Shown here piece after piece: positions 1-12,502 of a stretch of DNA of 64,000 bases. The position numbers and the translations under genes were made by a program. The notes below the pieces were generated by a model. That model had not been told where the DNA came from. It worked only from the letters and a program-made list of their open reading frames with translations, and ran no database searches. Origin of the DNA: Phaeosaccion multiseriatum (lineage: Eukaryota > Ochrophyta, other classes); the NCBI GenBank assembly GCA_965112735.1, contig OZ218963.1:2976001-3040000 (forward strand), read 5' to 3'. Each line of letters begins with the position of its first letter. Position 1 is the first letter of the stretch.

Positions 1-58
1 TCTATTGCGCGTTATTAACGCACAACCCACACACGTTCACGCACAATTGCACACGCAG

Positions 59-3000
59 GTGCAAGAGGACCTGACGCCCGTTAAGGTGCTCGAGCTCTTC
101 ACTAAAATGACGGACGAGGACGCTGAGCTGTTGTGGATGGACCCCGGGGTCGGGCGGCCCGAGAATCTACTGGTGCAGAAGCTGCTGGTGCCGCCTGTGC
201 CCATTCGGCCGTCGGTGGCCATGGACGTTGGAGGTGGTAGTAACGAGGACGACCTCACCGTCAAGCTGCAGGCAAGGAGGGCGGTCGGGGCTTATCTGTA
301 CCTACGTATCTACATACGTGTCATACATGCGTCTTTCATGGGCTTCTATTCATTCGAGCGTTTCGCCTCCCTTCTTTGAACGTCGTTCCATGTGTCCTGG
401 ACATGTCAATGGGTATTGTTCTTGTCATTCCTTCCGTCTGACGTGCCTATACTTCCTCCTCCTCCTCCTCCTCCTCCTCAGGAGATAATCGATGTGAACA
501 ACGCTCTCCGAGTGGCGCTCGAGAAGGGGGCGACGATGAAGATGATCATGGAAGACTGGGACTTCCTTCAGGTGTGTGTGTGTGTGTTGCAGCGGCCCTT
601 GCCCTTGAGGAGAGCCGAGGTCCCTTCTTCTCCCTCTTGCCCGTGCTCTGACTCTTACCCTTGCCCTTGAGGAGAGCCGAGGTCCCTTCTTCTCCCTCTT
701 GCCCGTGCTCTGACTCCTACCCTTGCCCTTGAGGAGAGCCGAGGTCCCTTCTTCTCCCTCTTGCCCGTGCTCTGACTCCTACCCTTGCCCTTGACTCTCC
801 GAGTCGTTCGTGGCTGTACTTGCGCTGTATTGGCTATGCTTCCCTCTTGGGGCACTGGTGATGTGTGTGTGTGAAGCTTTGGCTCTCCCAGTGAAACCCT
901 TATTCCCCCTTCTCTGTGTGGCTCTCTCCCCCTCTCTCTCCCTCTTTCTCTCTGTGTGTGTCTCTTTTTCTCTCCTTTTCTCTCTCTCTTTGTCGGACGT
1001 GGGGGGGGGTCATGTATGTAGGTGCAAGTGGCGCAATACATCAATGGGGAGATGCCGGGCTTACCTCGGCCACTTGGTGCCAGCCGCCCCATCAGAGGCC
1101 TCTGTCAGCGGCTCAAAGGAAAGAGCGGTCGATTCAGGGGCAACCTCTCGGGTAAGGGACAAGTGCAGGATGAAGGATGAAGCAGTAGCGGCACATGGGT
1201 GGGGGGGGGGGAGTAAGAAGGATATGGAAGAATATGGTGTTTGAATGTTCACAGTCCATTCAAGTTGGTTCATTTCCTCCTCCGCCTCCTCCTCCACCTT
1301 CTCCTTCTTCTCCTCCTCCTCGTCCTCCGGCTCCTCCTCCGCCTCCTCCTCCCCCACCTCCTCCTCCTCCACCACCCTCCTCCTCCTCCTCCTCCTCCCC
1401 CTCCTCCTCCTCCTCCTCCACCACCACCACCTCCACCTCGTCCACCACCCCACGCGTCCTTGACTAAAGGCAAACGAGTGGACTTCAGCGGGCGGACGGT
1501 GATATCGCCGGATCCGAACCTTCGGGTAGACCAGGTCAGTACAACGAAACAGAGCCCCATGCCATGGGGAGGGGGGAGAAGATTGCCCCGAAACGGTACA
1601 CTCACGTTTGCATAGCATGTAGATTTGAAGGAGAGCGTGCCCAGGCCTTGCTTGTTTCTCTCGACCCTCATGCCTTCATGCCTTCACTCCCTCTTGTTTT
1701 TGCTCTTCCTTCCTTCTCGGTGCTCCTCGCCTACCCCGCTCTTTGTTGCTCTGTGCGCATCCTGCTGCGGCACTGCTGCACACGCTCGCCTCTGTTCTCT
1801 CGTGTGACGACACACATACACAAACGCACACGCGTTGGTGATACAGGTCGGAGTGCCGGAGAGGGTGGCAAGAATCATGACCTATCCGGAAATGGTCAAC
1901 AAGTACAACATTCACAAGCTCAGAAAGTGAGGGAGTGTGTGATACGGGGCGGGGGGGGGGCATGTACAGGAGAGAGATGGAAGAGCTTTGGACTGACAAC
2001 TCCAACTGTGTCTTCTGTGTATGCACTCCGGTTTGGGTGCGTTGTGTGCTTGTGTCCAAAGGTGCGTCATGAACGGTCCGGATAAGCACCCGGGGGCAAA
2101 CTTTATCCGCCCTGCTGGCCCTGACGGGTTTGTCAAGAAGCTCATGGCAGGTGAGTGGGCAAACCAACGCGGGGTGCTTGTGGAGAGAAGCGGGGGAGGG
2201 TGGCGGAGGAGGAAGGAAGAGGCCGGGAGGGAGGGCGGAGAGAGAGACAGCAGGAGCAGGATGAAAGCGAAAGGGACACAGAGACCGGCCGAGGGGACTG
2301 GGCTCTTTGCATGGGCACTTGCATTGGGCACTTGCATTGGGCACTTGCATGTTCGGATCTCCGTACTAAACATCCGGCGCTTTTCGCGCAATGCGTATGT
2401 GTGTATCTTGTGTATGTGTATGTACTTGCCCTATCAAAGGGGAATCCGGCAAGGTGAAGGACAATCTCGATACTCAGCGAGAGAGGCTGGCCAGGGAACT
2501 CAAGGTACGCAGCGAAACTTCAACTTCAACTTCATCATGTCACTCCATACTTGATTCAAGCTCAACATATCACTTCTTGCTTGACCACTGTACCTTGCTT
2601 GACCAATGTACATTGCTTGACCGCTGCGCAGATGGGCGACATCGTGGAGCGGCACATGGAGGACGGTGACGTGGTGTTGTTCAACAGACAGCCAAGCCTG
2701 CACAAAATGTCCATCATGGTGCGTTGTCAGTTTTCCGTTTTTTCGTTTATGTTTACTTATCAATTGGGATCGAATCGTATCCAATATCGAAGCCTGGTGA
2801 GCTGTTGAGCGATCGTTGTCATTGTCATTCGGCGGCTCTCTGAGGAGAGTCAAATGCCCATTCCATTCTGTACTCGCGACGCCCGTCCTGCGCTTCTCTC
2901 CCTCACTCCCTCGCTCACTCTCTCTTCCTCCCTGTCTCCCTCCCTCCCTCCCCCCTTCCCTCCCGCCCTCCCTCCCTTCATCCCTCCCTCCCTCCATCTC

Positions 3001-4247
3001 TCCCTCCCATCCTTCCTTCCTTCCTTCCTTCCTCTGTGCTGTAAATAGGCCCACCATGCCAAGGTCATGCCCTGGCGAACGTTTCGCTTCAACGAGTGCG
3101 TGTGCTCCCCCTACAACGCCGACTTCGATGGAGACGAGATGAACATGCACCTGCCGCAGACGGAGGAGGCAAGGGCGGAGGCACAGGAGCTCATGGCCGT
3201 CGCCAACAATCTGGTGAGGGGAGGGAGGGAGGGAGGAAAGCAGAGGAGGAGGAGGAGGAGGAGGAGGAGGAGGAGGAGGAGGAGGAGCAGGGTGGGGAGG
3301 GGGGAGGAGGAGGAGAACACCCGGAAATTCCTGTCTCCTGGTGGTTTTGTTGACACATTCACATCACGGACATTCCGATTGAATGAAACGGGGCATGAAT
3401 AGAGAGTGTGAGCGAAGTACTGCCCTGCGATGTTGCCGCTCTGCTCTCCCGTGATGCGCTTCTCTGCTCGACCCAAACGCCCCGCCCCTCCCCTCCCCCC
3501 AACCTCGCTGTGGTATCCACCTACACTCACAGTGCACCCCTCGGAATGGAGAGCCGCTTGTGGCGGCGACGCAGGACTTTCTCACCGCTGCCTACCTCAT
3601 CACGCAGAAGGAGATCTTCTTCGACCGGTCAGTAGCTGGCACTCTTGGCACACGCACACACACTCCATCACTCCATGTCTTGTGTTCACTCAACTTGACT
3701 TGACTCGCTGGACTTTTGCTTGTCTTGCTTGACTTTACTTGACCCTGCTTGACTTTCGCTTGACAGGACTCGATATCCTAAAGGGAGGGGGGGGGGGGGG
3801 GCAAGGGATGCGATGCATGGAGGGGTGGGGGCAGATGTCCTCAGATCAAGTCGATGCAGATGTGGTCAGTCATAGATGTGCCCCTCCTCCCTCCCGCTCA
3901 CCCGCCTGCTCCTCTTGTTCGACTCATTGCAGGGAGACCTTCTGCCTCATTGTGTCGTATCTGGGTGACGCGGGAGAACACGTTGATATGCCGCAGCCAT
4001 CCATCTTCCGCCCCGTCATGCTGTGGACCGGCAAGCAGGTTAGGGAGAAGGACTAGAGCAGAGAGAGAGGCGGTAGAGGAGTAGGAGGGAGGGGATGGGC
4101 GCTGAACGACATCCGTGTGGCTGCTCTCTCGTTCTCTCTCTTCTCTCCGCCCTGCTGTTTTCGGCCTCGCCGATCCGTACCTTCTCACTTGTCTCTTGCC
4201 TCTCTCACGCACACACACACACACGCACGCACACACACACACACACG

Positions 4248-4316
<69 letters not shown>

Positions 4317-5303
4317 CAAGGTGATGAGCTTGTTGGTGCGGCCCAACCGAAAGTGCCCTGTGCTCGTCAATCTCGAGATGAAGGAGCGCAACTACACCTC
4401 CGACCGTTACTTCTGCGCCAAGGACGGTTACGTGTGCTTCCACAACAGCGAGCTTGTGTCGGGCAACCTTGCGAAAAAGGCCCTCGGAGACGGCTCCAAG
4501 TGTGGGCTGTTCTACACGCTCCTGAGGTACCACGGGCCCAAGGAGGCAGCGAGGTGTATGAATAGGTGAGAGAGGGAGAGAGAGAGGGGAGGGAGGTAGC
4601 TAAATATATAGACTAGTTCTTTCTAAGACGAAGCAGAATAAAGCATGAACTTCCCCTCCTCTCCCACGAAACGACGATTCCCTCCCCCTCTCAAAATCTG
4701 TCTTGATTCGACGGCAGGCTGGCCAAGATCTGTGCTCGGTATCTGGGCACGCACAGAGGCTTCTCCATTGGTGAGTGAGTCCCTTGTTTTTTTCTTGGCA
4801 GAGGAAGCTCTTTACAGGCCTGCAACAGACAGACGAAGCTCACCCCCCTCCCTCCCTGGCCCCTCTGTGTGTTTGTGTGTGTGTTTGTGTGTGTGCCAGG
4901 CATCAACGACGTGACCCCCTCGGTGGAGCTCTCCGACAGCAAAGCGAGCCTGTTGGCCAACGGCTACAGAGAGGCAGATGCCAAAATCTCGGACTACGAG
5001 AAGGTAAGAGTGACAGCAATGCCACACCCCCATATCGCTCACAACACTTGCAGTGCACCTGCCACAGTCGTCCACCATCCATCACCACTATCATCATCAT
5101 CATCATCACCACCACCATCATTATCATCATCATCATCATCATCATCACCATCATCATCACCATCCCCGTCATCATTTCATCATCATCATCACCACCATCA
5201 TCATCATCACCATCATCATCACCACCATCATCACCACCACCACCACCACCACCATCATCACCATCATCATCATCATCATTACCACCACCATCATTATGAC
5301 CAT

Positions 5304-5338
<35 letters not shown>

Positions 5339-8300
5339 TATCATCACTATCATGTGCATCATCCTGTTTCTCACACCTCCCCACTCTCTGCGTATTCTGT
5401 CCCTCCCCCTCCCCCTCCCCCTCCCCCTCCCGCCCCCCTCCCCTCTCACCTTCTCGCCTCTGTTGGGGCCTACGTAATAATATATATAATATAGGGTCGA
5501 TTGGCTTTGGCAGCAGGGTGCAACCCCATTCAGTCTCTGGAGAGCGAGCTCAACGGATTGCTGGGCAAGCTTCGAGAGCAGGCGGGGGCTGAGGCAATGA
5601 GGGTAAGGTTGGGTACTCGGCTACCCACTACTTCAGCGGTAGTGCGGCAGTGCGGCAAGTGTGTTATGTTGCAAAGAGGAAGGACACGGCGCCTACCAAG
5701 ATGTGATGACGTGATGATGTGTTGTGCTGGGCTAGGGAGAGGGGCTTACTTTTCTTGTCATCAACCTCCCTAGGCAGGGTCTCTTGGTCCCTCTGCCTCC
5801 CCTTTTGGTGTCTCACGCACCTTGTGTTTCTGTGTGACGCTCTCACCCTCTGACCCCTCAATGGATGGCAATGGATGGGTGGATACGGAGAGTAGGCGCT
5901 GCCGTGGGTCAACTCTCCTCGCATCATGGCCGAGTGCGGGTCCAAGGGAAGCCCCTTAAACATCTCTCAGATGGTAGCGTGCGTGGGCCAGCAGAGCGTG
6001 GGGGGGAAGCGCATCGACGACGGCTTCGTCAGGCGAACTCTGCCCCACTTTCTGGAGGTCGGTGGGATGGACGGAGTGGAGTGTCCGTAGGGGGGGGTGT
6101 TGAAGTTGAAGGGGTGGATTGGGCGGCGCCATTCGATCGCCATGAATTTCCCTCTTGGAGCGGGGGGTTTGTCCGTCTTGCCTCTTCTCTTCGATCTCTT
6201 CGGGCGGGGGGGGGGAGGAGGGGTACGGAGGCGTACGGAGGCGTACGCTGGATGCACTGTCCACCGCTTTGCGTGGCGTAGGCTCCACTGTAGGCTTGGG
6301 TGAAGACTCGTCAAAACGCTCTCCCCTCTCCTCCCTCTACCCCCAGGTCACTCGTACTCGCACCTTTTGTCTTCCCTTCGCGAATCTGTCTTCTGTTTTC
6401 CGGCCTTTTCTTCGCATCAAAACTTGCGTCTGTGTGCCTGTGGGTCTTTCTTCCCTCGCTCACTCACTCCCTCCCTCCCTCCCTCCCTCCCTCCCTCCCC
6501 ACAACCCTCCAGAAATCACTCTTCCCTGCGGCAAAAGGCTTTGTCGCCAACAGTTTCTACAGCGGACTGACGGCCACAGAGTTCTTCTTCCACACCATGG
6601 GCGGCCGAGAAGGTAAGTATCCACAGCCGCCCTCTTTTGCCAAGGACAATGAACAATCAACTGGATCGATCCCGCAGCTTCCCCCCCTTCGTCTCCCCGC
6701 TCCGCCGCGCCCCACTTCTCTGACCTTTACCTTGCCCTTACTCGTACTCTTGCTGTTGCTCTTGGCTCTCCCTCGTGCTGCCCTTTCCTACTTTTGGGGG
6801 GGAAATTGAATCGCACTGAAGGTCTCGTGGACACGGCGGTCAAGACAGCCGAGACGGGGTACATGGCCCGGCGGCTCATGAAGGCTCTGGAGGACCTCAG
6901 CATGCAGTACGACAGGACGGTGCGCAACAGCGAGCAGACCGTGGTGCAGTTTGTCTACGGGGACGACGGACTCAACCCGCAGCTCATGGAGGGGGTGAGT
7001 TGACCCTGCCCCCCTTCTCTTTTCTCTTTTTTTTTTGTCTCTCTCTTCTGTCTCCCTCTGGTTCTCCCCCTCTCTTTCTCTGTCTCTATCTCTCCCTTCC
7101 GTCCTCTCTCTCCCCTCTCTTATTCTCTCCGCCTCTCCCATTCTGTGTGTCTCTCTGTCTCTCTCTCTCCCTCTTCTCTCCCTCTCCCCCCCCCTCTCCC
7201 TCCCACCCTCTATCCGCCCCTTCTCCCCCTCCCTCCCCCTCTTCCTCTCCCCGCTGAGCAGTCTGCAAGGGTGAAGCTTGATCGCAGCGAGGAAGCGGTG
7301 GAGGTGGGCCGTCCTGTGGATCTCTCAAAGCTTCTCTGGGACGTGTGTCGGACACAGCCCTTCCCAGAGGAGCCGGGCCTCAGCTCCGCAGGGCTGAGGG
7401 CAGAAGTGCGATCGATTCTCAAGAGTGCCAAGTTTCAGGTGAGGTATACAGAGATGGCATGGAGGGAGGGGGTGTGACGCTCGCTTGCCTCTTCTTCCCC
7501 ATGCCATCAAAGGTGGTGTCAGCATCATCATCGTTCTACTCTTTTCGCACAACGCACACTGCAAGTCTGAGAGAATACACCCGTTTCGTCTGTGTGCCCC
7601 CGCCCTTTTGTGCCATACTCCCCTTGTGCTATACCGTTGTGCTTTACCCTTGTTTGTGCGCTGCTCAGTCCATTCTGCCCAATGGAAAGGCGTGGCTGGA
7701 GGAGGTGGGGCGGTTTTGGGAGGCGGAGGCGACGGCCCTCGCAGAGCTCAAAAAGTCCCTCATACTCAACGGCATGCCCTCTCTGCAGCGCGAGAGCGTC
7801 GAGGCGAGGGTGGAGGAGCGGCGGATAAAGAGGGAGGCACGGGAGGAGAGGCGGCGGCAGCTGGGAAAGATGCGCGCCCAGGCTGCAGTGGTAGCGGCGG
7901 CAGTCAAGCGGAAGGAGGAGGAAGAGGCGGAGGAGGAAGGCAGAGGACGAGCCAAAGCTCCTCGACAAGTTGTTGTCTCTGCCGCCACGGGGAGCAAGGG
8001 GAAGGGGGCTCGTGTGGGACTGAAAAAGGAAGGAGGAGCGAGGCCGGGGGGCGCCAGGGAGGGCGACGACGACATGTGCATGGAGGACGACAAGGAGGAG
8101 AAGGAGGAGAAGGGGAAGAAGGAGGACGAGGACGAGGAGGACGAGGAGGAAGAGAGCCTTGAGTGGGAGTTGGACCAAGAGGAGAGTTTGGAGGGGACAC
8201 GGGTACTACGGGTAGTGGGGTCCCCGGAGTGGAGGGCGCAGCTGGGTAGCGACTTTAGGGCGTGGGCGGTGGAGGCCGAGGAGTACGGCTCCAAGGCCTG

Positions 8301-9869
8301 GCGGGAGAGCGTGGAATTGGTGCATTGTAACACCAGGTGAGTGGTGCAGTGGTGCTGTACTGGTGCTGCGGACAACGAGCCTGCTGCGCTCATCTACTTC
8401 CTTCACCTCCCTCTCCCCACGGTTCCCTCCCCTGTGCCCTCTTACTTACTCACAGGGCCTTTGCCCCCCCTGCTTTCCCTTCCCCACCGCCCGCGCGCTT
8501 CCCTGATTGATTCTATCCCCCCTCCGCACCCTCACCCTCACCCTCATCCTCATCCTCACTTCCACTCCCTCCCTCACCCTCACCACCCCTATCCTCACCC
8601 TCATCCTCACCTTTGCCCCTCACCCTCACCCGCATCCTGAACCTCATCCTCACCCTCACCCCCACCCTCACCCTCCAGGCGAGTGTCAAAGTCACAGCTC
8701 CACTCCCTCATGGACAAGGCCCTGAACCGGTACCACAGGGCAATCGTGGAGCCGGGAGAGGCTGTGGGGGCCATCGGCGCACAGAGCATTTCCGAGCCGG
8801 GCACACAAATGACGCTCAAGGTAGTGAAAGTGAAAGCTTTTGAGCCTCTGAGGGGGGGTAGTGAGCTTTGACTTTTAACAGTCGCGTGTCGAGTGTGTCT
8901 TTTAACAGTCGCGTGTCGAGTGTGTCTTTTAACAGTCGCGTGTCGAGTGTGTCTTTCTTTGCAAGTGCTTGTCCGCTCTCCTTCCTGCCACCCCGAGGAC
9001 GTCTCTTGTAGCACCTCCAGCCCTCCTTCTATCTCCCCTGTCATGGTCGTTCATTATCCTCAACTGCCTCTCTTGCCCCACTCCCCCTCCCCCTGGCTCC
9101 TTGCCTGCCCACTCCTTCCTTTGATGCTCTGGGAGAAGACGTTTCATTTCGCCGGAGTGGCGAGCATGAACGTGACTCTTGGCGTGCCTCGTCTCAAGGA
9201 GATTATCAACGCCTCGAAAGCCATCTCCACACCCATCATCAGCGCCAAGCTGGAGATTGATGACTGCAAGATCAGCGCAAGATGCGTCAAGGCCAACATT
9301 GAGAAGACTACGCTGGGGCAGGTCAGTCAGTCAGTCAGTCAGTTAGTACTTGGTGGCAGTCCGTGTTTGGTGTCAGTCAGTCAGTCAGTCGGTCGGTCTG
9401 AATTGACAGAGCTAGACTTGTAGTCGCTCACTAAATCAGATCACTCATATAAGCACTTTGTCTGGTGCTATGTGTGTCTGCAGGTGGCTGCATACATCAA
9501 GGAGGTGTACGCCAACGACCAATGCTCCATCGCCATCAAGCTCAACATGGAGGCCATTGAGAAACTTCAGCTCAACGTCACCGCAGCGACTGTGCGCCAC
9601 TCGATCCTCACAGGTACAGAACAGACGAGAGGAGAAGGAGAGGAGGGAGAAGACAAGACGTGAGGAAGACAACGAGAAAACAAGAGAAGACCAGAGACTG
9701 TCCGCTGTTGGTGCTGTGGTGCCGAGAGAGCGCCAACAGCGAGCACACTCGCACTCGGGTTGGGGCAAGTCAACACCGTAACTGTACCTTGCTCAGCACA
9801 CTTGGCTGCACCTTGGCGTCAAACAGTCACTGCCACACGTCCCTTTCTTGCCGCTCATGTTTCTCGTCG

Positions 9870-9919
<50 letters not shown>

Positions 9920-12026
9920 GATGCTTCTGTATATGCTGCTCTTGTTTGGCCTGCTTTTCCTCTTTCCCTCCCCTTCTCCCTCTCTCCCTCCCTCTGTGGA
10001 CCACACCGCTAACCCTCTGACCCTTAGGCGTGTTCGGCGTGACGAGGCCGGGTGTGATGCGGCTGCTAAAGGAGAGCCATGTGCAACTTAAGGCAGGGAG
10101 GGTGGACAAGGTCCGTTGGAACTTTTGGCGTGTGTGTGTGTGTGTGCTTGCGTCTTCGGTGGGTGGGGGGGAAGGGGACACTTGTGCAGAACTTCCTCGT
10201 CGGTGTTTAGAGGCGCAGAACTTTTGCTTACACCCCCCGAACAGACTTGGCTCTCTGTAGCTCTCAACGCTCTCTGTAGAAGGGTTTTGATGCTATTTAC
10301 GTGTATGAAGCATTGAAACATGTGCACCTCCACCTCACTTGCGGTGCTCTTGTCGCGAGTGGAGGTGTTGTGGGAACCGAGCTGATAGCGGGTGGGAGGG
10401 GTGGGAGGTCGTTGCCGGCCCGGTGTGGGCCTGAGCTGACTTGTTGTGTGTCGTCTGTTCTGTGGTCTGTTCTGTGGTCTGTTCTGTGGTCTGTTCTGTG
10501 GTCTGTTCTGTGGTCTGTTCTGCAGACTAGCGGGGAAGAGACTTCCGCGCGTGACAAATCTCCCCCCCCCTGCCCCCTTCCCCCGCCCCCCTGCCCCCTT
10601 CCTCTCCTCTCCTCTCCGTTTAGCTGCGTATCCTCCCACCGGAGCCCAAGGCCTCTACGGGCAGCTCGAGCTTTGGAGGAGATAAGGGCATTCGCAGTAA
10701 GGTACGGGCGGGCTTCGGGCTACGGCACTTTCTCTCAACACTCGTAGCCCTGCACTCGTCTTTGTCTCAAATGCCCCCCCCCCCCCCCCACCTCCCCCCT
10801 TCCTCCGTGCCTCCCAACGACACGAATACACAGACCTACTTTGTGATGCAAGCGCTCAAAGCGTGCCTGCCGCATGTCATCATCAAAGGCATTCCCTCCG
10901 TCAATCGTGCGGTCATCAACGTGCAGGAGAGCTCCTCGGCCTCGCCCGACAAGTCAAGGGCGATGAATCGGGCCGGCAATGCGGCGGCCAATGAGAGGTA
11001 CCATCTGCTTGTAGAGGGGTACGGCCTGGCGGCTGTGATGGGGGCCACTGGAGTGGACGGACGTTACACCAAGTCCAACCACATCATCGAGGTGGAGAAG
11101 ACTCTGGGAGTCGAGGCGGCGAGGACCATGATATCGGAGGAGGTGAGCAACAAGGGGGAAGAGAAGGAGGAAGACGAGGGGGAGGAGGAGGAGGAGGAGG
11201 AGGAGCAGGAGGAGGAGCAGGAGGAGGAGCAGGAGGGTTTCGACGTCGAGGAGCACAAGGCGGAGGGGGGAAGAAATGAGACGTGACCATTGGCAGCCTG
11301 CGCTTGGGTTTTACCTCCGATGCTTTCCCTTCTGCATGCTCACGTGGTGTCTGCACCTCTCCCCTCTCCTCCTTTGATGGCCTATCAATACACACGCACA
11401 CACACACTCACGGGGACGATTCAACAGATCTCATACATTATGAAGGCGTATGGCATCTCCATCGACCGGCGGCACCTGCTGCTGCTTGCCGACGTTATGT
11501 CCTTCAAAGGAGAGGTGCTCGGCATCACGCGCTTCGGAGTGGCCAAGATGCGCGAGAGTGTACTCATGCTTGCCTCCTTCGAGAAGACCACAGACCACCT
11601 CTTTGATGCGGCGGTGCACGGCAGGTCGGATGCCGTGGTGGGGGTGAGCGAGTGCATCATCATGGGTGAGTAGAGGGAAGGGAGAGAGAAGGGGGAAGCG
11701 AAAGAGAGAGTATGAAAACGAGTGACGGCAGTGTGACGGCAGTGTGAGGGCAGTCGGTCCGGCTGCTTCGGGTGGGGTGGGTGACGCAAAGTAAAAGCAA
11801 CGGTCCAGTTCGATCGTCAGGTGCTTCAGGTGCTTACTTCGGCTCCTTCTCCCCCCATTTTTTTTTGTTGGTGTGTGTGTGTTTCCCAGGCATCCCCATC
11901 CCTGTGGGAACGGGTCTGTTCAAGCTGCTGAGGGCGGCAGAAAAGCCCGTGCCCCTTCCCCAGCAGCTGCGTGAACCCCTGGTGCCGCTCTTGCCAGGCC
12001 CTTCGACTCGGGGGGGATGGCTATAG
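59..12026 (+). CDS. POLR3A: DNA-directed RNA polymerase III largest subunit (RPC1), 5'-truncated by the window edge
   Basis: Catalytic subunit of nuclear RNA polymerase III, which makes tRNA, 5S rRNA and U6. Exons: 59-271, 482-571, 1022-1151, 1470-1534, 1847-1926, 2062-2150, 2440-2504, 2632-2718, 3049-3213, 3533-3627, 3933-4038, 4321-4565, 4718-4770, 4900-5003, 5495-5602, 5896-6057, 6513-6612, 6822-6994, 7262-7438, 7669-8336, 8679-8820, 9139-9321, 9484-9613, 10028-10110, 10624-10701, 10834-11142, 11428-11665, 11890-12026. All phases close, giving 1424 residues and a stop. Visible motifs are the Mg-binding [10 protein letters not shown] (about 3116), the Pol III-type [26 protein letters not shown], the trigger-loop region [20 protein letters not shown], and the C-terminal [20 protein letters not shown] and [14 protein letters not shown]. 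Pol III rather than Pol I or II follows from the [11 protein letters not shown] and C-terminal blocks. Oddities: exon 20 carries an acidic Lys/Glu-rich insertion, SIGEPGTQ reads SISEPGTQ, and intron 1 is GC-AG. Roughly the first 170 residues lie upstream. Confidence 0.96.
272..481 (+). other. GC-AG intron 1 of POLR3A
   Basis: The exon ends CAG and the intron begins GCAAGG, not GT. It ends in a CTC repeat followed by CAG. Joining at this point gives [10 protein letters not shown], matching the family alignment in phase 0, and no usable GT donor restores that join. Confidence 0.8.
601..795 (+). repeat. 62-bp minisatellite, about 3 copies
   Basis: The unit starts GCCCTTGAGGAGAGCCGAGG and recurs at 601, 663 and 725 with one T/C difference. 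It lies wholly in an intron of the Pol III gene. The adjacent 865-1010 stretch is CT- and GT-rich without further structure. Confidence 0.9.
4207..4314 (+). repeat. (AC)n microsatellite ahead of a splice acceptor
   Basis: About 100 bp of AC dinucleotides with scattered GC steps run up to the acceptor of Pol III exon 12 at 4321, where a polypyrimidine tract is usually found. Confidence 0.9.
5083..5345 (+). repeat. (ATC/ACC)n trinucleotide repeat
   Basis: About 260 bp of ATC and ACC triplets within a Pol III intron. Translations of this stretch give artefactual poly-His, poly-Ser and poly-Ile. Confidence 0.9.
8873..8955 (+). repeat. 27-28 bp tandem repeat, 3 copies, in a Pol III intron
   Basis: The unit TTTTAACAGTCGCGTGTCGA plus GTGTGTC is present three times in a row directly after exon 21. 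Each copy contains a potential acceptor (TTTTAACAG). Confidence 0.85.
9868..9919 (+). repeat. (GTT)n microsatellite
   Basis: An uninterrupted run of GTT triplets in the intron between Pol III exons 23 and 24. Confidence 0.9.
10448..10525 (+). repeat. 12-bp tandem repeat, about 6 copies
   Basis: The unit TCTGTTCTGTGG is repeated head to tail in the intron before Pol III exon 25. Confidence 0.9.
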
Positions 12027-12502
12027 CGTGATCGACTACTGCAACTACTGCTGCTAGAGTCGTAAGACTGACACTGCTAGTGTTGTCAGACAGACAGACA
12101 GACAGACAGAGAGGGAGGCAGACAGACAGGCAAGCAGACGCCTGTCTCTGCGTGGATGCACACGCAGCGTGGCTCGGCTCTTCAGAGTGTGTGATGTGGT
12201 GCCGAGCGCGAGGGGAGAAACATCTGTCTCTGTATGCGCACAGCCTCTATGAGATGAACCCACATCGCTCACAGCGCTCACATCGCTCGGCGATCCGTGC
12301 CGTCCGTCCTACCGCCTACTCCCTGCTATGTACGATCGCATGGAAAGAGAGAGAAGAGAGGTTTTGCCTCACGATGCCCACGGCCTGAATGAGCCCAGGG
12401 GGGATGCGTGTGTGGTGTGCGGTAGTGTCCTACAGAAGCAAAAGATAGTTTTCAAAACCAAAACTACAATCATCTTACAGAGCTCGATGAAGCATCCTCG
12501 AC
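12027..12502. other. Convergent intergenic region between POLR3A and ThrRS
   Basis: This 476-bp gap holds the 3' ends of two converging genes. The only structure seen is a short run of CAGA tetranucleotides at about 12088-12130. No coding exon could be supported. Confidence 0.6.

Noticed and set aside
601-795. Possible CRISPR-like array
   Set aside because: The 62-bp units are directly tandem with no unique spacers and the genome is eukaryotic.
5053-5592. Poly-His and poly-Ser frames
   Set aside because: Artefact of the ATC/ACC repeat in a Pol III intron.
7345-7668. Upstream extension of the large Pol III exon 20 frame
   Set aside because: The frame is open, but the exon 19 donor at 7438 and the acceptor at 7668 give the family sequence; the extension is intron.
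10088-10639. Frame with repeated QNRP units on the - strand
   Set aside because: It arises from the 12-bp intronic tandem repeat of the Pol III gene.
12027-12502. Possible tRNA gene near the ThrRS 3' end
   Set aside because: No A-box/B-box pair or cloverleaf could be found by eye here or in other intergenic gaps.
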